Source of the DNA: UBA5704 sp036264355
GTDB taxonomy: Bacteria; Acidobacteriota; Thermoanaerobaculia; Multivoradales; UBA5704
Reading direction: 5' to 3'
Assembly (NCBI GenBank): GCA_036264355.1
Contig: DATARD010000047.1
Coordinates: forward strand, 1-64,000
Length of the DNA stretch: 64,000 nt
How positions within the stretch are numbered: the first letter of the stretch is position 1; each line of letters opens with the position of its first letter. The translations under genes were made by a program, and so were the position numbers. This document shows positions 16,727-25,428 of the stretch, in pieces. The notes beneath the pieces were generated by a model, which saw only the letters and a list, made by a program, of their open reading frames with translations, had not been told where the DNA came from and made no database searches.

Positions 16727-18097
16727 TCAAGACAGCTCGCCGGCGGCCAGATTCCGCAGTGTGCTGAGCGACGGCACGAAGGCGTAGACCGCTCCCGCGG
16801 CGTGGACGTGGCGCTGGATGGACAGGGTCTGGCGGCCGTGCAGGGGGCAGCGCAGCGTGACCGGGGCGGCGTCTTCGCCGATCAGGGGGTCGGGCCCGTC
16901 GTCGGCTTCGAAGAAGTCGGGGTCGTGGGCCCAGCCGCGCAGCAGGAACTCGAATTGCTGCTCGATGCTCGCCATGAACGAGTTCATCAGGAGGCCGCGC
17001 TCGACGTCGGGGCCGAAGCCGGGGCCGGCCTCGGGATCGTAGACCGGGCCGAACGGCACGGCGCGCCGGATCAAACGGTGCCACTCGCGGTCGACCACCA
17101 GGTTGGAGCGCGGGTACATCTTGCGGATGTGGGAAAAACGCGGCGTCTTGTGGCCGAGCGGATCGTCTTCGTAGTCGAAGGCGGCACCCGGCGCAGCGCC
17201 GTTATCCACCTCGGGAGAGTGTGACAGGGGAGCGCCGCTCGGCCAGCGGCCGATCAGCCGGGCCGCCAACTCGTCGGTCGACATCGGCACCCCGCGGCCG
17301 GCCAGCTCGGTGCTCGCCGCGGCCAACTGGGCGCGCCAGCCCGGCACGTCCTGCTGGAGACGCTTGAAGACCTGGAAGGTGCCGTCGTGCATCCACGCCG
17401 GACAGGCGATGGGCGGACCCAGGCCGCCGGCGCCGTGGCGCGGGTGGCCGAGGACGAACTCCCCGGCCGGGGTCAGCCGGCGCTCCGGCTCCCCTTCCGC
17501 CGGATCGTCGTGGCCGAGCACCGCCGGCTGCGAGATGCCGTCGCGGAAGCCGAAGTGCTCGCGGCCGGCCATGGCTCCGGGGAGCAAGCCGCCACGCTCC
17601 ATGTGCACGACGTCGACCCCGTCGATCCCGTCGCGGGCGAGCCGCCTCTCTTCTTCGAGGGCTTCCTCGAGACGCTCCAACGAAGTCGAAGCCAGGGTGA
17701 TGAGGACATCGACGGGCGCCTGGCCCGGACCGCCGAAAGCCCAGCGCTCCGGCGCCCCGGGGCCGCGGTCACGCAGCTTGCCGGCGCGGGCGGCGGGGCC
17801 CTGGCGGAATGCCTCGAAGGCTTCCAGGCCGGCGAGCGCCGCGGGCGAAAGCCGGCCCAGCCCGCGATAGGAAAGACCGAGGCTCCGGTAGACGGCAGAC
17901 TCACCGGCGACCGGAGCCGTGTTCACCTGCGCCGTGGCGGTGATCCCGGAGAGCACCCGCCGCAGCCAGCGGCGGGCACCTCCGGGGTCAGCCAAGGAGA
18001 GCATCAGGAAGGCCTGATGCTCTTCGGGAAATGGCGCCAGGACGTTGCCCTGGATCTCCTCCGAGGCGCGTAGGGGCGCCGCCGCGACGCAGGTCAT
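16727..18097 (-). CDS. Dyp-type peroxidase
   Basis: 456 residues. The hallmark GFRDGISQP is at 183-191, with catalytic Asp186 and the distal Arg further on. The proximal heme His is most likely that of SHIRKMYPRSN (about 315). Length and order fit the larger dye-decolorizing peroxidases. There is no Sec or Tat signal, so the enzyme is cytoplasmic or encapsulated. No encapsulin gene is visible nearby. The start lies 8 nt after the stop of cyclase copy 2, so the two are likely cotranscribed. The pairing with cyclase-like proteins suggests a shared aromatic or polyphenolic substrate, which is inference. Confidence 0.85.
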   Translation of the reverse strand: MTCVAAAPLRASEEIQGNVLAPFPEEHQAFLMLSLADPGGARRWLRRVLSGITATAQVNTAPVAGESAVYRSLGLSYRGLGRLSPAALAGLEAFEAFRQGPAARAGKLRDRGPGAPERWAFGGPGQAPVDVLITLASTSLERLEEALEEERRLARDGIDGVDVVHMERGGLLPGAMAGREHFGFRDGISQPAVLGHDDPAEGEPERRLTPAGEFVLGHPRHGAGGLGPPIACPAWMHDGTFQVFKRLQQDVPGWRAQLAAASTELAGRGVPMSTDELAARLIGRWPSGAPLSHSPEVDNGAAPGAAFDYEDDPLGHKTPRFSHIRKMYPRSNLVVDREWHRLIRRAVPFGPVYDPEAGPGFGPDVERGLLMNSFMASIEQQFEFLLRGWAHDPDFFEADDGPDPLIGEDAAPVTLRCPLHGRQTLSIQRHVHAAGAVYAFVPSLSTLRNLAAGELS

Positions 18098-18105
18098 GCC
18101 GGCGA

Positions 18106-18615
18106 TCAGTAGCGCAGGTTGGGGACGACTTCCTGCAAGGGCTTGACCGCGCCGAGCTGCTGCAGCAGGCCGAGGCTGTCCATCTCCAGCCAGCCGGCAC
18201 TGAGGGTGCCCTCCGCCGCCGTCCCAGTGGCGAGTTGGTCAACCGGCGGCTTTTGGCCGGGGCCGGTGTAGATGCCGATGGCGGAGACGGTCACGTAGTT
18301 GCCGGTCGGCTGGATGCCGAGGAACGGGCCGGTGTGCTGGCCGCGCAGGGTCCAGCGGATGGTGACCTCGGCTTCACCGCTCGCGGTCTCGGTGCCGAAA
18401 AGGTCGTTGACCTCCACCTCGAAGCCGGGGAATCCCTGGTTAAATTCGCGCGAGAACTGCTTGATGCCCTCGGGGCCCGGCGCGAAGCCCGGGAAGGGGT
18501 ACTGGAAGCGGAAGTCCTCGGTCAGGATCTTGTCCGCGAGGTCGTAGTTGCCGTCACGGAAAACCTGCGTAAACAACGCCTCGACTGCCTGGGTGCTCGC
18601 CTGAACATTGGCCAT
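18106..18615 (-). CDS. SnoaL-like ester cyclase/NTF2-fold protein, copy 2
   Basis: 169 residues, nearly identical to copy 1 except for the segment after about residue 138, where a short linker (QKPPVDQLATGTAAEG) replaces that of copy 1. It carries the same motifs, including DFRFQYPFPGFAPGPEG and TLRGQHTGPFLGIQPTGNYVTVSAIG. GAAGGAGC precedes the ATG. It lies directly upstream of the Dyp peroxidase (8-nt gap) and downstream of the interrupted third copy. This is the most intact member of the array, since copy 3 carries a stop codon. Confidence 0.75.
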   Translation of the reverse strand: MANVQASTQAVEALFTQVFRDGNYDLADKILTEDFRFQYPFPGFAPGPEGIKQFSREFNQGFPGFEVEVNDLFGTETASGEAEVTIRWTLRGQHTGPFLGIQPTGNYVTVSAIGIYTGPGQKPPVDQLATGTAAEGTLSAGWLEMDSLGLLQQLGAVKPLQEVVPNLRY

Positions 18616-18697
18616 GTCGCCTGCTCCTTCTTTAGATAACTAGGTAACAGCGTTTCCCGAAAAAGACCTTCCTCACGCTGAGGGACGCCCCCAGCGA

Positions 18698-19204
18698 TCA
18701 GTAGCGCAGGTTGGGGACGACTTCCTGCAAGGGCTTGACCGCGCCCAACTGCTGCAGCAGGCCGAGGGTGTCCATCTCCAGCCAGCCGGAACTGAGGGAG
18801 CCCTCCGCCGCCGTCCCCGTCCCAGGGGTGGTCGGCTAGGTCGGCGGATGGCCCTTGTAGATGCCGATGGCGGAGACGGTGACGTAGTTGCCGGTCGGCT
18901 GGATGCCGAGGAACGGGCCGGTGTGCTGGCCGCGCAGAGTCCAGCGGATGGAGACCTCGGCTTCACCGCTCAGGGTCTCGGTGCCGAAGAGGTCGTTGAC
19001 CTCCACCTCGAAGCCGGGGAAGGCCTGGTGGAATTCGCGGGAAAACTGCTTGATGCCCTCGGGGCCCGGCGCGAAGCCCGGGAAGGGGTACTGGAAGCGG
19101 AAGTCCTCGGTCAGGATTTCGTCCGCGAGGTCGTAGTTGCCGTCACGGAAGACCTGCGTGAACAACTTCTCGACTGCCTGGGTGCTCGCCCGAACATTAT
19201 CCAT
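18698..19204 (-). pseudogene. SnoaL-like cyclase copy 3, interrupted by in-frame amber codon
   Basis: Starting at the ATG at 19204 (AAAGGAGC upstream) the frame matches copies 1 and 2 through GNYVTVSAIGIYKG, then meets TAG at 18836-18838, giving 122 residues. The same frame continues after the TAG with GTGTAAEGSLSSGWLEMDT and on to the family C-terminus, ending at TGA 18698-18700. So this is a nonsense change, not a frameshift. The truncated product would lack the last strands of the barrel. Either it is a young pseudogene or, less likely, the amber codon is read through. Confidence 0.75.
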
Positions 19205-19337
19205 GTCGCCTGCTCCTTTAGGTAACAGCGTTTCGAAAAGACCCCCCTCACACTGAGGGACGTCTCGATTCACGGGGGCGGCGTAAGAAATTCATGATCG
19301 TCAATGTAACGTATGGTAAGCGCGGCCCGGCCGCGGG

Positions 19338-21194
19338 TCAAGAGAGCGGCGCCACCGGCTCGCGCAGATCCTGGAACTGGTGTTGACAAAGCCGGGCGTA
19401 GAGGCCGTCCTGGGCCATGAGCTCCTCGTGGCGGCCGAGCTCGACGATGCGGCCGCGGTCGAGGATGGCGATGCGGTGGGCGATGCGGACCGTGCTCAGC
19501 CGGTGGGCGACGACGATCGCGGTGCGGCCGGCCAGCAGCCGCTCGAGGGCCTCCTGCACCAGGTGCTCGCTCTCGCTGTCGAGGGCGGAGGTGGCCTCGT
19601 CCAGAAGCAGCATGCGCGGGTCCTTGAGCAGGGCGCGGGCGATCGCCAGGCGCTGGCGCTGGCCGCCGCTCAGCTTGGTGGCCCGCTCGCCGACCACCGT
19701 GTCGTAGCCCTCCGGCAGCTCGGTGATGAAGGCGTGGGCGTTGGCCGCCCGGGCCGCCGCGATCATCTCCTCTTCGCTCGCCTCGAGCCGGCCGTAGAGG
19801 ATGTTCTCGCGCACCGTGCCGCCGAAGAGATGCGTTTCCTGGGGCACGAGGGCGATCTGCCGCCGCAGGCTCGCGAGGCTCACCGTGCGGAGGTCGACGC
19901 CGTCGATCAGCACCCGGCCCGCGGTGGGATCGTAGAAGCGCGGCACCAGGTTGACCAGGGTGGTCTTGCCGGCCCCGCTGGGGCCCACCACGGCGAGGAT
20001 CTCGCCCGGCTCGATCTCCAGGGAGACCTCGGCCAGCACCGGCGCCATCGTGACGCCGGGGGCCGGGGCGGCATAGGCGAAGCTCACCCGCTCGAAGGTC
20101 AGGCGGCCGGCCATGAGGGGCAGGTCGGGGGCGCCGGGCAGCTCGACCACGTCGGTCCGGGTATCGAGCAGCTCGAGCAGCCGCAGCGACGAGCCCACTG
20201 CCTGCTGCAGCCGGCTCCACAGCCCGCCGAACCAGTTGATGGCGCCGCCCATCATCGAAGTGAGGATGATGAAGGTCACGAGCTGCCCCGGGCTGAGCTT
20301 GCCCGCCAGCACCTGCTTGCCGCCGAACCAGATGATCAGCACCGTGCAGGTGAAAAACATCGCCGAGAGGAGCGGCCCGAAGGTCACCTCCAGGTACAGC
20401 CGGCGGAGCGCGAGGGTGAAGAGCTGGTGCAGCCGCGCCTTGAAGCGCCCGGCCTCGTACTCCTCGCGGACGAAGGAGCGCACGATGCGGATGCCGCTCA
20501 ACGACTCCTCCAGCACCGTGGTCACGTCGGCGACCACGTCGGTCAGGTCCTGGGACAGTTTGCGCAGGGACCGGCCGAGGATCACCGAGGTGATCGACAC
20601 GGTGGGCACCAGCAGCACCATCAGGAGGGTCAGGCGCCATTCGAGATAGAGGATCACCACCAGCGAGCCGAAAAAGGTGAACACCTGCTGCAGCAGCCCG
20701 GCGACGTCGGCGGTGAACACGCTGCGGATGTTCGTGACGTCGTTCATCACCCGCGACACCAGCTCGCCGGTGCGGCGCTGGCTGAAGAACGACAGCGACT
20801 GGGTCTGCAGGTGCTCGTAGAGCTCCTGGCGCAGGTCGATGGTCAGGCGCACGCCGACGAAGCTCAGGAGGTAGCCCACCAGCAGTGAGGTGCCGCTCTG
20901 CAGGAGGTAGATGGCGATGAGGGCGAGGGTCACCCGGGTCAGCAGGCTGGGATCGCCGCCGGGCACGATGGAGTCGACCAGGAAGCTCCAGGCGAGGGGG
21001 CCGGCCAGGCTCAGGGCGCCCCCGACGAGCACCCCCAGGAGGGCCAGGAGCAGCCGCCGGCGGTAGGGCCGGACAAAGACGAACAGCCGCCTCAGGGGCG
21101 CGAGACTGCTCGCCATGCGCCCCCCGCGCAGGTTGGCGAGGAGGGTCATGAGGCCGCCGATGGTGGGTTGCGCGCTATCCAGGGGTGTGGCCAT
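19338..21194 (-). CDS. MsbA-type ABC exporter (permease-ATPase half-transporter)
   Basis: 618 residues. An N-terminal six-helix ABC_membrane domain (about 40-330) is followed by an ATPase domain (about 360-600) with Walker A GPSGAGKTTLVN, signature LSGGQRQRLAIARALL, Walker B MLLLDEATSALDSES and the switch His in VVAHRLST. It acts as a homodimer in the inner membrane; substrate unknown, probably a lipid or hydrophobic compound. It differs from the second MsbA-like protein (30696-32591) that sits beside lpxB. It lies upstream of the cyclase/peroxidase genes on the same strand with a 133-nt gap. Confidence 0.85.
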   Translation of the reverse strand: MATPLDSAQPTIGGLMTLLANLRGGRMASSLAPLRRLFVFVRPYRRRLLLALLGVLVGGALSLAGPLAWSFLVDSIVPGGDPSLLTRVTLALIAIYLLQSGTSLLVGYLLSFVGVRLTIDLRQELYEHLQTQSLSFFSQRRTGELVSRVMNDVTNIRSVFTADVAGLLQQVFTFFGSLVVILYLEWRLTLLMVLLVPTVSITSVILGRSLRKLSQDLTDVVADVTTVLEESLSGIRIVRSFVREEYEAGRFKARLHQLFTLALRRLYLEVTFGPLLSAMFFTCTVLIIWFGGKQVLAGKLSPGQLVTFIILTSMMGGAINWFGGLWSRLQQAVGSSLRLLELLDTRTDVVELPGAPDLPLMAGRLTFERVSFAYAAPAPGVTMAPVLAEVSLEIEPGEILAVVGPSGAGKTTLVNLVPRFYDPTAGRVLIDGVDLRTVSLASLRRQIALVPQETHLFGGTVRENILYGRLEASEEEMIAAARAANAHAFITELPEGYDTVVGERATKLSGGQRQRLAIARALLKDPRMLLLDEATSALDSESEHLVQEALERLLAGRTAIVVAHRLSTVRIAHRIAILDRGRIVELGRHEELMAQDGLYARLCQHQFQDLREPVAPLS

Positions 21195-21288
21195 CGACGT
21201 CTTCTGCCCGAACCTTGAACCGATGTAAAACGGTCGGAGTCTACATCAGAGAGTCCCGAGAGGGTAGAGCCGACGGCGGCGGGCTCCG

Positions 21289-21513
21289 TCAAAGCGGACG
21301 GCGCACTTGTTTCTTCTCCCACTCCTGGCGATGCTGGTTGGCCTCCGCCAACGAGCGGAACTTGCGGACGCCGGGCTCGAACCTCCAGGGGTGGAGCGCG
21401 AAGCTCAGCTCGGTCAGCTCACACGCGATGCGGAGGTTGTCCGGATCGAGCGGCCGAAGCGGCCGGACTCCGGGCATGTCCGTCACCGAGCGGTACTTGC
21501 GGATCGGCATCAT
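21289..21513 (-). CDS. Small partner protein of nucleotidyltransferase
   Basis: 74 residues, soluble and basic. It begins IRKYRSVTDMPGVRPL and contains PDNLRIACELTELSFALHPWRFEPGVRKFRS. Short proteins of this kind recur next to nucleotidyltransferases in many genomes. Its ATG overlaps the upstream gene stop in an ATGA, so the two are translationally coupled. The arrangement resembles a two-gene toxin-antitoxin module of the nucleotidyltransferase type, but no toxin activity can be read from the sequence. Confidence 0.65.
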   Translation of the reverse strand: MMPIRKYRSVTDMPGVRPLRPLDPDNLRIACELTELSFALHPWRFEPGVRKFRSLAEANQHRQEWEKKQVRRPL

Positions 21514-21986
21514 TCGTCTCCCAGATCGAAGGCTTCACGAATCCGGGCGGCATCGGCGCGGTCTTGTGGTCGCACCGTGTCTTTCTTCATACGGTAGAGC
21601 ATCTTTGGATTGGCGACCTGGACGAGCAGATCTCCCAACTCGATCTCGTCGCAATTGGTGGCGAGATCCTGCCACGTAAAGGCCTCTCCGAGCCGGGTGA
21701 GGATGTCCATCGAGTAGTGGCCGTGCGGAGGGGTATATTCCACGGCCGGATAGTCTCCGGCCAACTCCCCGGGATCGATCTGATCGACGTTCGGGTCGTT
21801 GAACAGGCCGCGGAGCGCCCGCTTGAGGGCCTCCAGATTCTCGATCTTCGGGGAGACGAACAGGTCGAGGTCGTGGGTCGCGCGGGGAAGACCTTGGGCT
21901 GCCATTGCCATCGAGCCGATGACCACGAAGTCAACGTGCTCGCGCACGAGCGCGGCGAGAATCGCCTTGGCCTCCTCCAAAGTCAC
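21510..21986 (-). CDS. Nucleotidyltransferase-fold protein (AbiEii/DUF6036-like)
   Basis: 158 residues, GTG start. The nucleotidyltransferase signature is present: VDFVVIGSMAMAAQGLPRATHDLDLFV, with the Gly-Ser of the active-site loop and the acidic pair in DLDLF. The remainder (DILTRLGEAFTWQDLATNCDEIELGDLLVQVANPKMLYRMK) fits the short stand-alone members. It probably transfers a nucleotide to a protein or RNA target. It overlaps its small partner by 4 nt (ATGA) and lies divergently beside the NACHT-FGE gene, a typical accessory or defence setting. Confidence 0.75.
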   Translation of the reverse strand: MTLEEAKAILAALVREHVDFVVIGSMAMAAQGLPRATHDLDLFVSPKIENLEALKRALRGLFNDPNVDQIDPGELAGDYPAVEYTPPHGHYSMDILTRLGEAFTWQDLATNCDEIELGDLLVQVANPKMLYRMKKDTVRPQDRADAARIREAFDLGDE

Positions 21987-22061
21987 GCTTGCACTCTATC
22001 ATCCTATCATCCGGGCCGGCTGTAAGCCCCGACGCGCGGAGTGCTAGACTCTCCGTATTCC

Positions 22062-24857
22062 ATGACGAACGGAATCCTCGCCCTCCTCCAGACGGCGCAA
22101 GCGACACCGGCGGCGACCCCCTCCGGCATCTGGGCGAGCAATGGGGACAAGATCATCGTCGCCGTTGTCACCACCGTTATCACCACCGTCGTAGTCCTTA
22201 TCCTGTCCGAGTCCATCAAGGCACTGCTGAAAAAGATCGGGAGCTGGATCGAGACCGCTTTCGCCGGTCTCGGCTGGCGTTTCCGCAAGCGCTACCTGGC
22301 GGCGCTGGCCGACGGCCACCGCTGGCTCAAGCTGATCGGCGTCTACAGCTCGACGAATCTCCATGCGCCGCGATTGCAGGAGGTATACGTCTCTCTCCGC
22401 CTGGCTGCTGCCAAGGGGGATGACGGACCGCGCTTCGCCTGGAACGACGTCTTGGCGCCGGAGGAGAAGCGGCTGGTGATCCTGGGTAGCCCTGGTGCCG
22501 GCAAGTCGACGCTTCTCGATTATCTGGTGCTCGTTTTCACCGGCGCCGTGCGGCATCCGCTGCGCGAGCGGTTGGGCGGCCCGTTCCCCCTGATCGCCCG
22601 TCTCCGCGAGTTGGGGAGCGAAGGGGCGGAGTCGCTGACCGCCTTGCTGGCGAAGACCGCGCCTCTCAAGCAGATCCCGGCCGGCTATCCGGAACGGTGG
22701 CTGAAGCGCGGCGGCTGCATCGTCCTCCTCGACGGCCTCGACGAGGTGTTGGACGAATCGCGCCACGTCCGGGCCGTCCGGGAGATCGAGAGCCTGGTCG
22801 GCGACTATCCGGAGAACGTCTACGTGGTGACCTGCCGGGTGGCCGGCTGGCGCAATCAGCTCCCGGGGTTCCGCACCTGGGAGATCCAACCGTTCACCGG
22901 AGACGACATCCGCAAGTTCCTCGGCGTCTGGTACCGCGAGGTGCTGCGCACGCAGGCGGTCAATCTCCTGGGTGTCTCGCCGAAACTGGACCAGATGCAG
23001 GAGGCAGAGCGGACCGCGTTTGAAGAAGCCGGCCGGCGTGTGGAGGCTCTGTGGCAGTCGCTCTCCGGCAACGAGGGCCTGCTGCGGATCGCTTCGACGC
23101 CGCTCCTCCTGTCGCTGATGGCCTTCGTCCACTATCACAAGGTCGACCTTCCCAAGGGGCGAGCCCGGCTGTACGGGGATTGCGTGGAGATTCTTCTCGA
23201 TCTCTGGGACCGGAAGGACAAGCGGCTGGAGCTTCCCGAGGTCACGCTCAAAGAGAAGAGGATGGTGCTCGAAGCCATCGCCTTCCACTATCTGAAGGAG
23301 GATCTTCTAGAAGCGGACCTGCCGATGCTCGCCGGGCTGGTCCAGCCTGTCCTCCCAAAGATCAAAGTCCAGATCACGGCGGAGAACCTGCTCCAGCAGA
23401 TCTGGAAGCGCTCCGGCATCCTGCAGGAGCAGCGCCTTGGTTTCTACGGCTTCGCCCACCGCGCGCTGCACGACTACCTGGCCGCCGCTTGCGTGGTGGA
23501 GCACGAGCGCGACGCGCTGCTTCTGGAACGGGCCGGCGAGGAGCGCTGGCGGGAGGTGATCCTGATCGCCGCCGGCCTCGCCCCCGCGGGCCGTGCGGCG
23601 CGGCTGGTGGAGTCCCTCCTCGCCCGCGGTGGCGAGTCCGGAGCGGAACTGGAGATGGCGGGCCTGACCCTCGCCGAAGACGTTCAGCTCGGCGACGATC
23701 TGCGGGCCGAGGTGAAGAAGCGGCTGCTCGACCGGCTCACGAAGGAAGAGGCCGCGGGGCCGTTCCGGCGGTTGGCCAGCGCGCTGGTGACCGCGGATCT
23801 GGAGGCGGCGCGACAGTGGATGGAGGATGTGCTGCGCGGGCGCGATCCGGAGCGGCAGAAGCGGGTTCTGGCGCTTTTGCCGGAGCTGGGCGAGACGCAG
23901 TCCAAGCCGATGGCGTCTCTGCTTGTGCGGCTGATTGGGGAGGAGACAGGCGAAGCAGGGATCAGAGCTCAAGCGGCACAGGTTTTGGCGGGCATCCGAT
24001 TTTCGCCCGATGCCGAGACTTGGCGGGTACTGGAGTCGGCGCAGCAGGGGGCACCGGCTCTGAGGAGGGCTGCCGCGTGGGCCTGGTGCGAGCTCGGGCG
24101 GGCGGTGGATTTCGGTTTGGTCAAGGTGCCAGCCGGAGAGTTCTTGATGGGCAGTAGGGAAGGAGATGTCCATTCGGAGGAGAAGCCGCAGCACCCCCTC
24201 TATCTGCCGGACTTCTATATTGGGAAAGCTCCGGTGACGGTTGAGGCGTTCCGCAATTTTCTCAGGCAGAGCGGGCACCCGCTGGAAGATCAGGCGGACT
24301 TCGACCGGTGGAACAAGCACACCGATCACCCTGTCGTCGGAGTGAGCTGGCACGATGCTTTGGCGTTCGCCGGCTGGCAGGGCTACGTCTTGCCGAGCGA
24401 GGCGGAGTGGGAAAAGGCGGCGCGGGGAACCGACGGCCGGCAGTACCCTTGGGGCAACGAGTGGAAGGCTGAATGCGCGAATACTTCTGAATACTGGGGT
24501 ACAGAAGGCGGGAGGCGGCTTCCTTGGGCGGCCCTGTTACCGCGGAAAGGCCATTCGACGACGACGCCTGTTGGAAGATTCTCGCCGCAAGGGGATTCTC
24601 CTTACAACTGCGTGGACATGGCGGGGAACGTGTGGGAGTTGACGCGGAGCTGTTTTTCCACCTACCCATACGATTCCTTGGACGGCCGTGAAGATCTGGA
24701 AGCATCGGCGCAAGCCGCCCGTGTGATACGCGGCGGCGCGTTCGCCTACACATCGAGGTACGTCCGTTGTGCCTTCCGGTACGTGTCCAGCCAGGACGGC
24801 GGGAACGTCTTCGTAGGATTCCGGGTTGTGTTGTACCCATTCCGCTCTGATATCTGA
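22062..24857 (+). CDS. NACHT NTPase fused to formylglycine-generating-enzyme-like domain
   Basis: 931 residues. A membrane helix near the N-terminus (about 30-50) is followed by a NACHT-type STAND ATPase: Walker A GSPGAGKST near 142 and Walker B CIVLLDGLDEVLDES near 220. A helical region (about 400-680) contains HEAT-like elements. A C-terminal SUMF1/FGE-sulfatase domain (about 686-930) begins VKVPAGEFLMGSREGD and ends RVIRGGAF with FRYVSSQDGGNVFVGFRV. FGE folds of this type often serve as ligand-binding C-lectin domains. Likely a membrane-anchored sensor ATPase, related to bacterial NLR-like proteins. I prefer the ATG at 22062; a TAGACT hexamer 11 nt upstream and no ribosome site suggest a leaderless mRNA. 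An in-frame GTG lies at 22041. Confidence 0.8.
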   Translation: MTNGILALLQTAQATPAATPSGIWASNGDKIIVAVVTTVITTVVVLILSESIKALLKKIGSWIETAFAGLGWRFRKRYLAALADGHRWLKLIGVYSSTNLHAPRLQEVYVSLRLAAAKGDDGPRFAWNDVLAPEEKRLVILGSPGAGKSTLLDYLVLVFTGAVRHPLRERLGGPFPLIARLRELGSEGAESLTALLAKTAPLKQIPAGYPERWLKRGGCIVLLDGLDEVLDESRHVRAVREIESLVGDYPENVYVVTCRVAGWRNQLPGFRTWEIQPFTGDDIRKFLGVWYREVLRTQAVNLLGVSPKLDQMQEAERTAFEEAGRRVEALWQSLSGNEGLLRIASTPLLLSLMAFVHYHKVDLPKGRARLYGDCVEILLDLWDRKDKRLELPEVTLKEKRMVLEAIAFHYLKEDLLEADLPMLAGLVQPVLPKIKVQITAENLLQQIWKRSGILQEQRLGFYGFAHRALHDYLAAACVVEHERDALLLERAGEERWREVILIAAGLAPAGRAARLVESLLARGGESGAELEMAGLTLAEDVQLGDDLRAEVKKRLLDRLTKEEAAGPFRRLASALVTADLEAARQWMEDVLRGRDPERQKRVLALLPELGETQSKPMASLLVRLIGEETGEAGIRAQAAQVLAGIRFSPDAETWRVLESAQQGAPALRRAAAWAWCELGRAVDFGLVKVPAGEFLMGSREGDVHSEEKPQHPLYLPDFYIGKAPVTVEAFRNFLRQSGHPLEDQADFDRWNKHTDHPVVGVSWHDALAFAGWQGYVLPSEAEWEKAARGTDGRQYPWGNEWKAECANTSEYWGTEGGRRLPWAALLPRKGHSTTTPVGRFSPQGDSPYNCVDMAGNVWELTRSCFSTYPYDSLDGREDLEASAQAARVIRGGAFAYTSRYVRCAFRYVSSQDGGNVFVGFRVVLYPFRSDI

Positions 24858-24976
24858 AACCTCGGTCTCTGAATCTGTGGGCCTCTGTTTCTTTTCTTGA
24901 AGAAGGGGGAGTCCAGGGGGGGCCCCCTCTGGAGGGTGCTGCGGCCACTCCGGCGCCTTGGGCCTCAAACCCGACG

Positions 24977-25181
24977 GGCCAGAGAGTCTCTGGGCGGCCG
25001 AAAAGACTTGCCGAGCCGTCGAGAGAGTCGCTGGGCGGAGGAAATGCCTTCACGGACCATCGAGAGAGGCTCTGGACTGAGGAAATGCCTTCACGGACCG
25101 TCGAGAGACTCTCTCGGCCGAGGAAATGGTTTGACGAGCCGTCGAGAGAGTCTCTGGCCGCGGCAGTGACTCTCCCGACGC
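24977..25181. repeat. 41-bp tandem repeat, five units
   Basis: Five head-to-tail units of 41 bp at 24977, 25018, 25059, 25100 and 25141, with the second and third units most alike. The shared pattern is GTCGAGAGAGTC, then CTGG, then GAGGAAATG and a CGAGCC/CGGACC end. Units contain short dyads such as GAGAGA-C-TCTCTC. There are no spacers, so it is not a CRISPR array. It lies 120 bp after the NACHT-FGE gene and fills the middle of the 571-bp gap 24858-25428, which has no other gene I can support. Confidence 0.8.
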
Positions 25182-25234
25182 GCTCGCCGGGCAACGATCG
25201 GGACGAGAAGAGGCTCTGGAGCGGCAAAGTGCGG

Positions 25235-25298
25235 CTTCGGCCGTTTGGCCGAAGAAGGGCGGCCACGCAGGGTGCCTTCGGCATCCTGCGGACCGCCC
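25235..25298. repeat. Pair of intergenic palindromes (REP-like)
   Basis: CTTCGGCC (25235-25242) pairs with GGCCGAAG (25247-25254). Directly after it a longer imperfect hairpin runs from GGGCGG (25257) to CCGCCC (25298) with the tip TGCCTTCGGCA. A further short stem CAGGGC/GCCCTG follows. Such GC-rich hairpins between genes look like repetitive extragenic palindromes and may also act as terminators or mRNA-stabilising ends. Confidence 0.5.
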
Positions 25299-25428
25299 CT
25301 ACGAGGGCAGGGCAAGGCGGGGACCTGCCGAGCCCTGAACCCCATGGTAGACTCATTCCGCGGGAAAGCGGACCCCGGTGGCTGGTTGGCGCCACTTCGT
25401 GGTGTCCGGAGGAGAAGGCAGGTATCCT

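Noticed and set aside
24118..24857. Variable region of a diversity-generating retroelement in the FGE domain
   Set aside because: No reverse transcriptase and no near-identical template repeat are in the window; the fold alone is not enough.
24977..25181. CRISPR array
   Set aside because: Units are contiguous and imperfect, with no unique spacers and no cas genes.
24262..25395. 377-residue minus-strand frame through the 41-bp repeats
   Set aside because: Serine/arginine-rich repeat shadow, antisense to the end of the NACHT-FGE gene.
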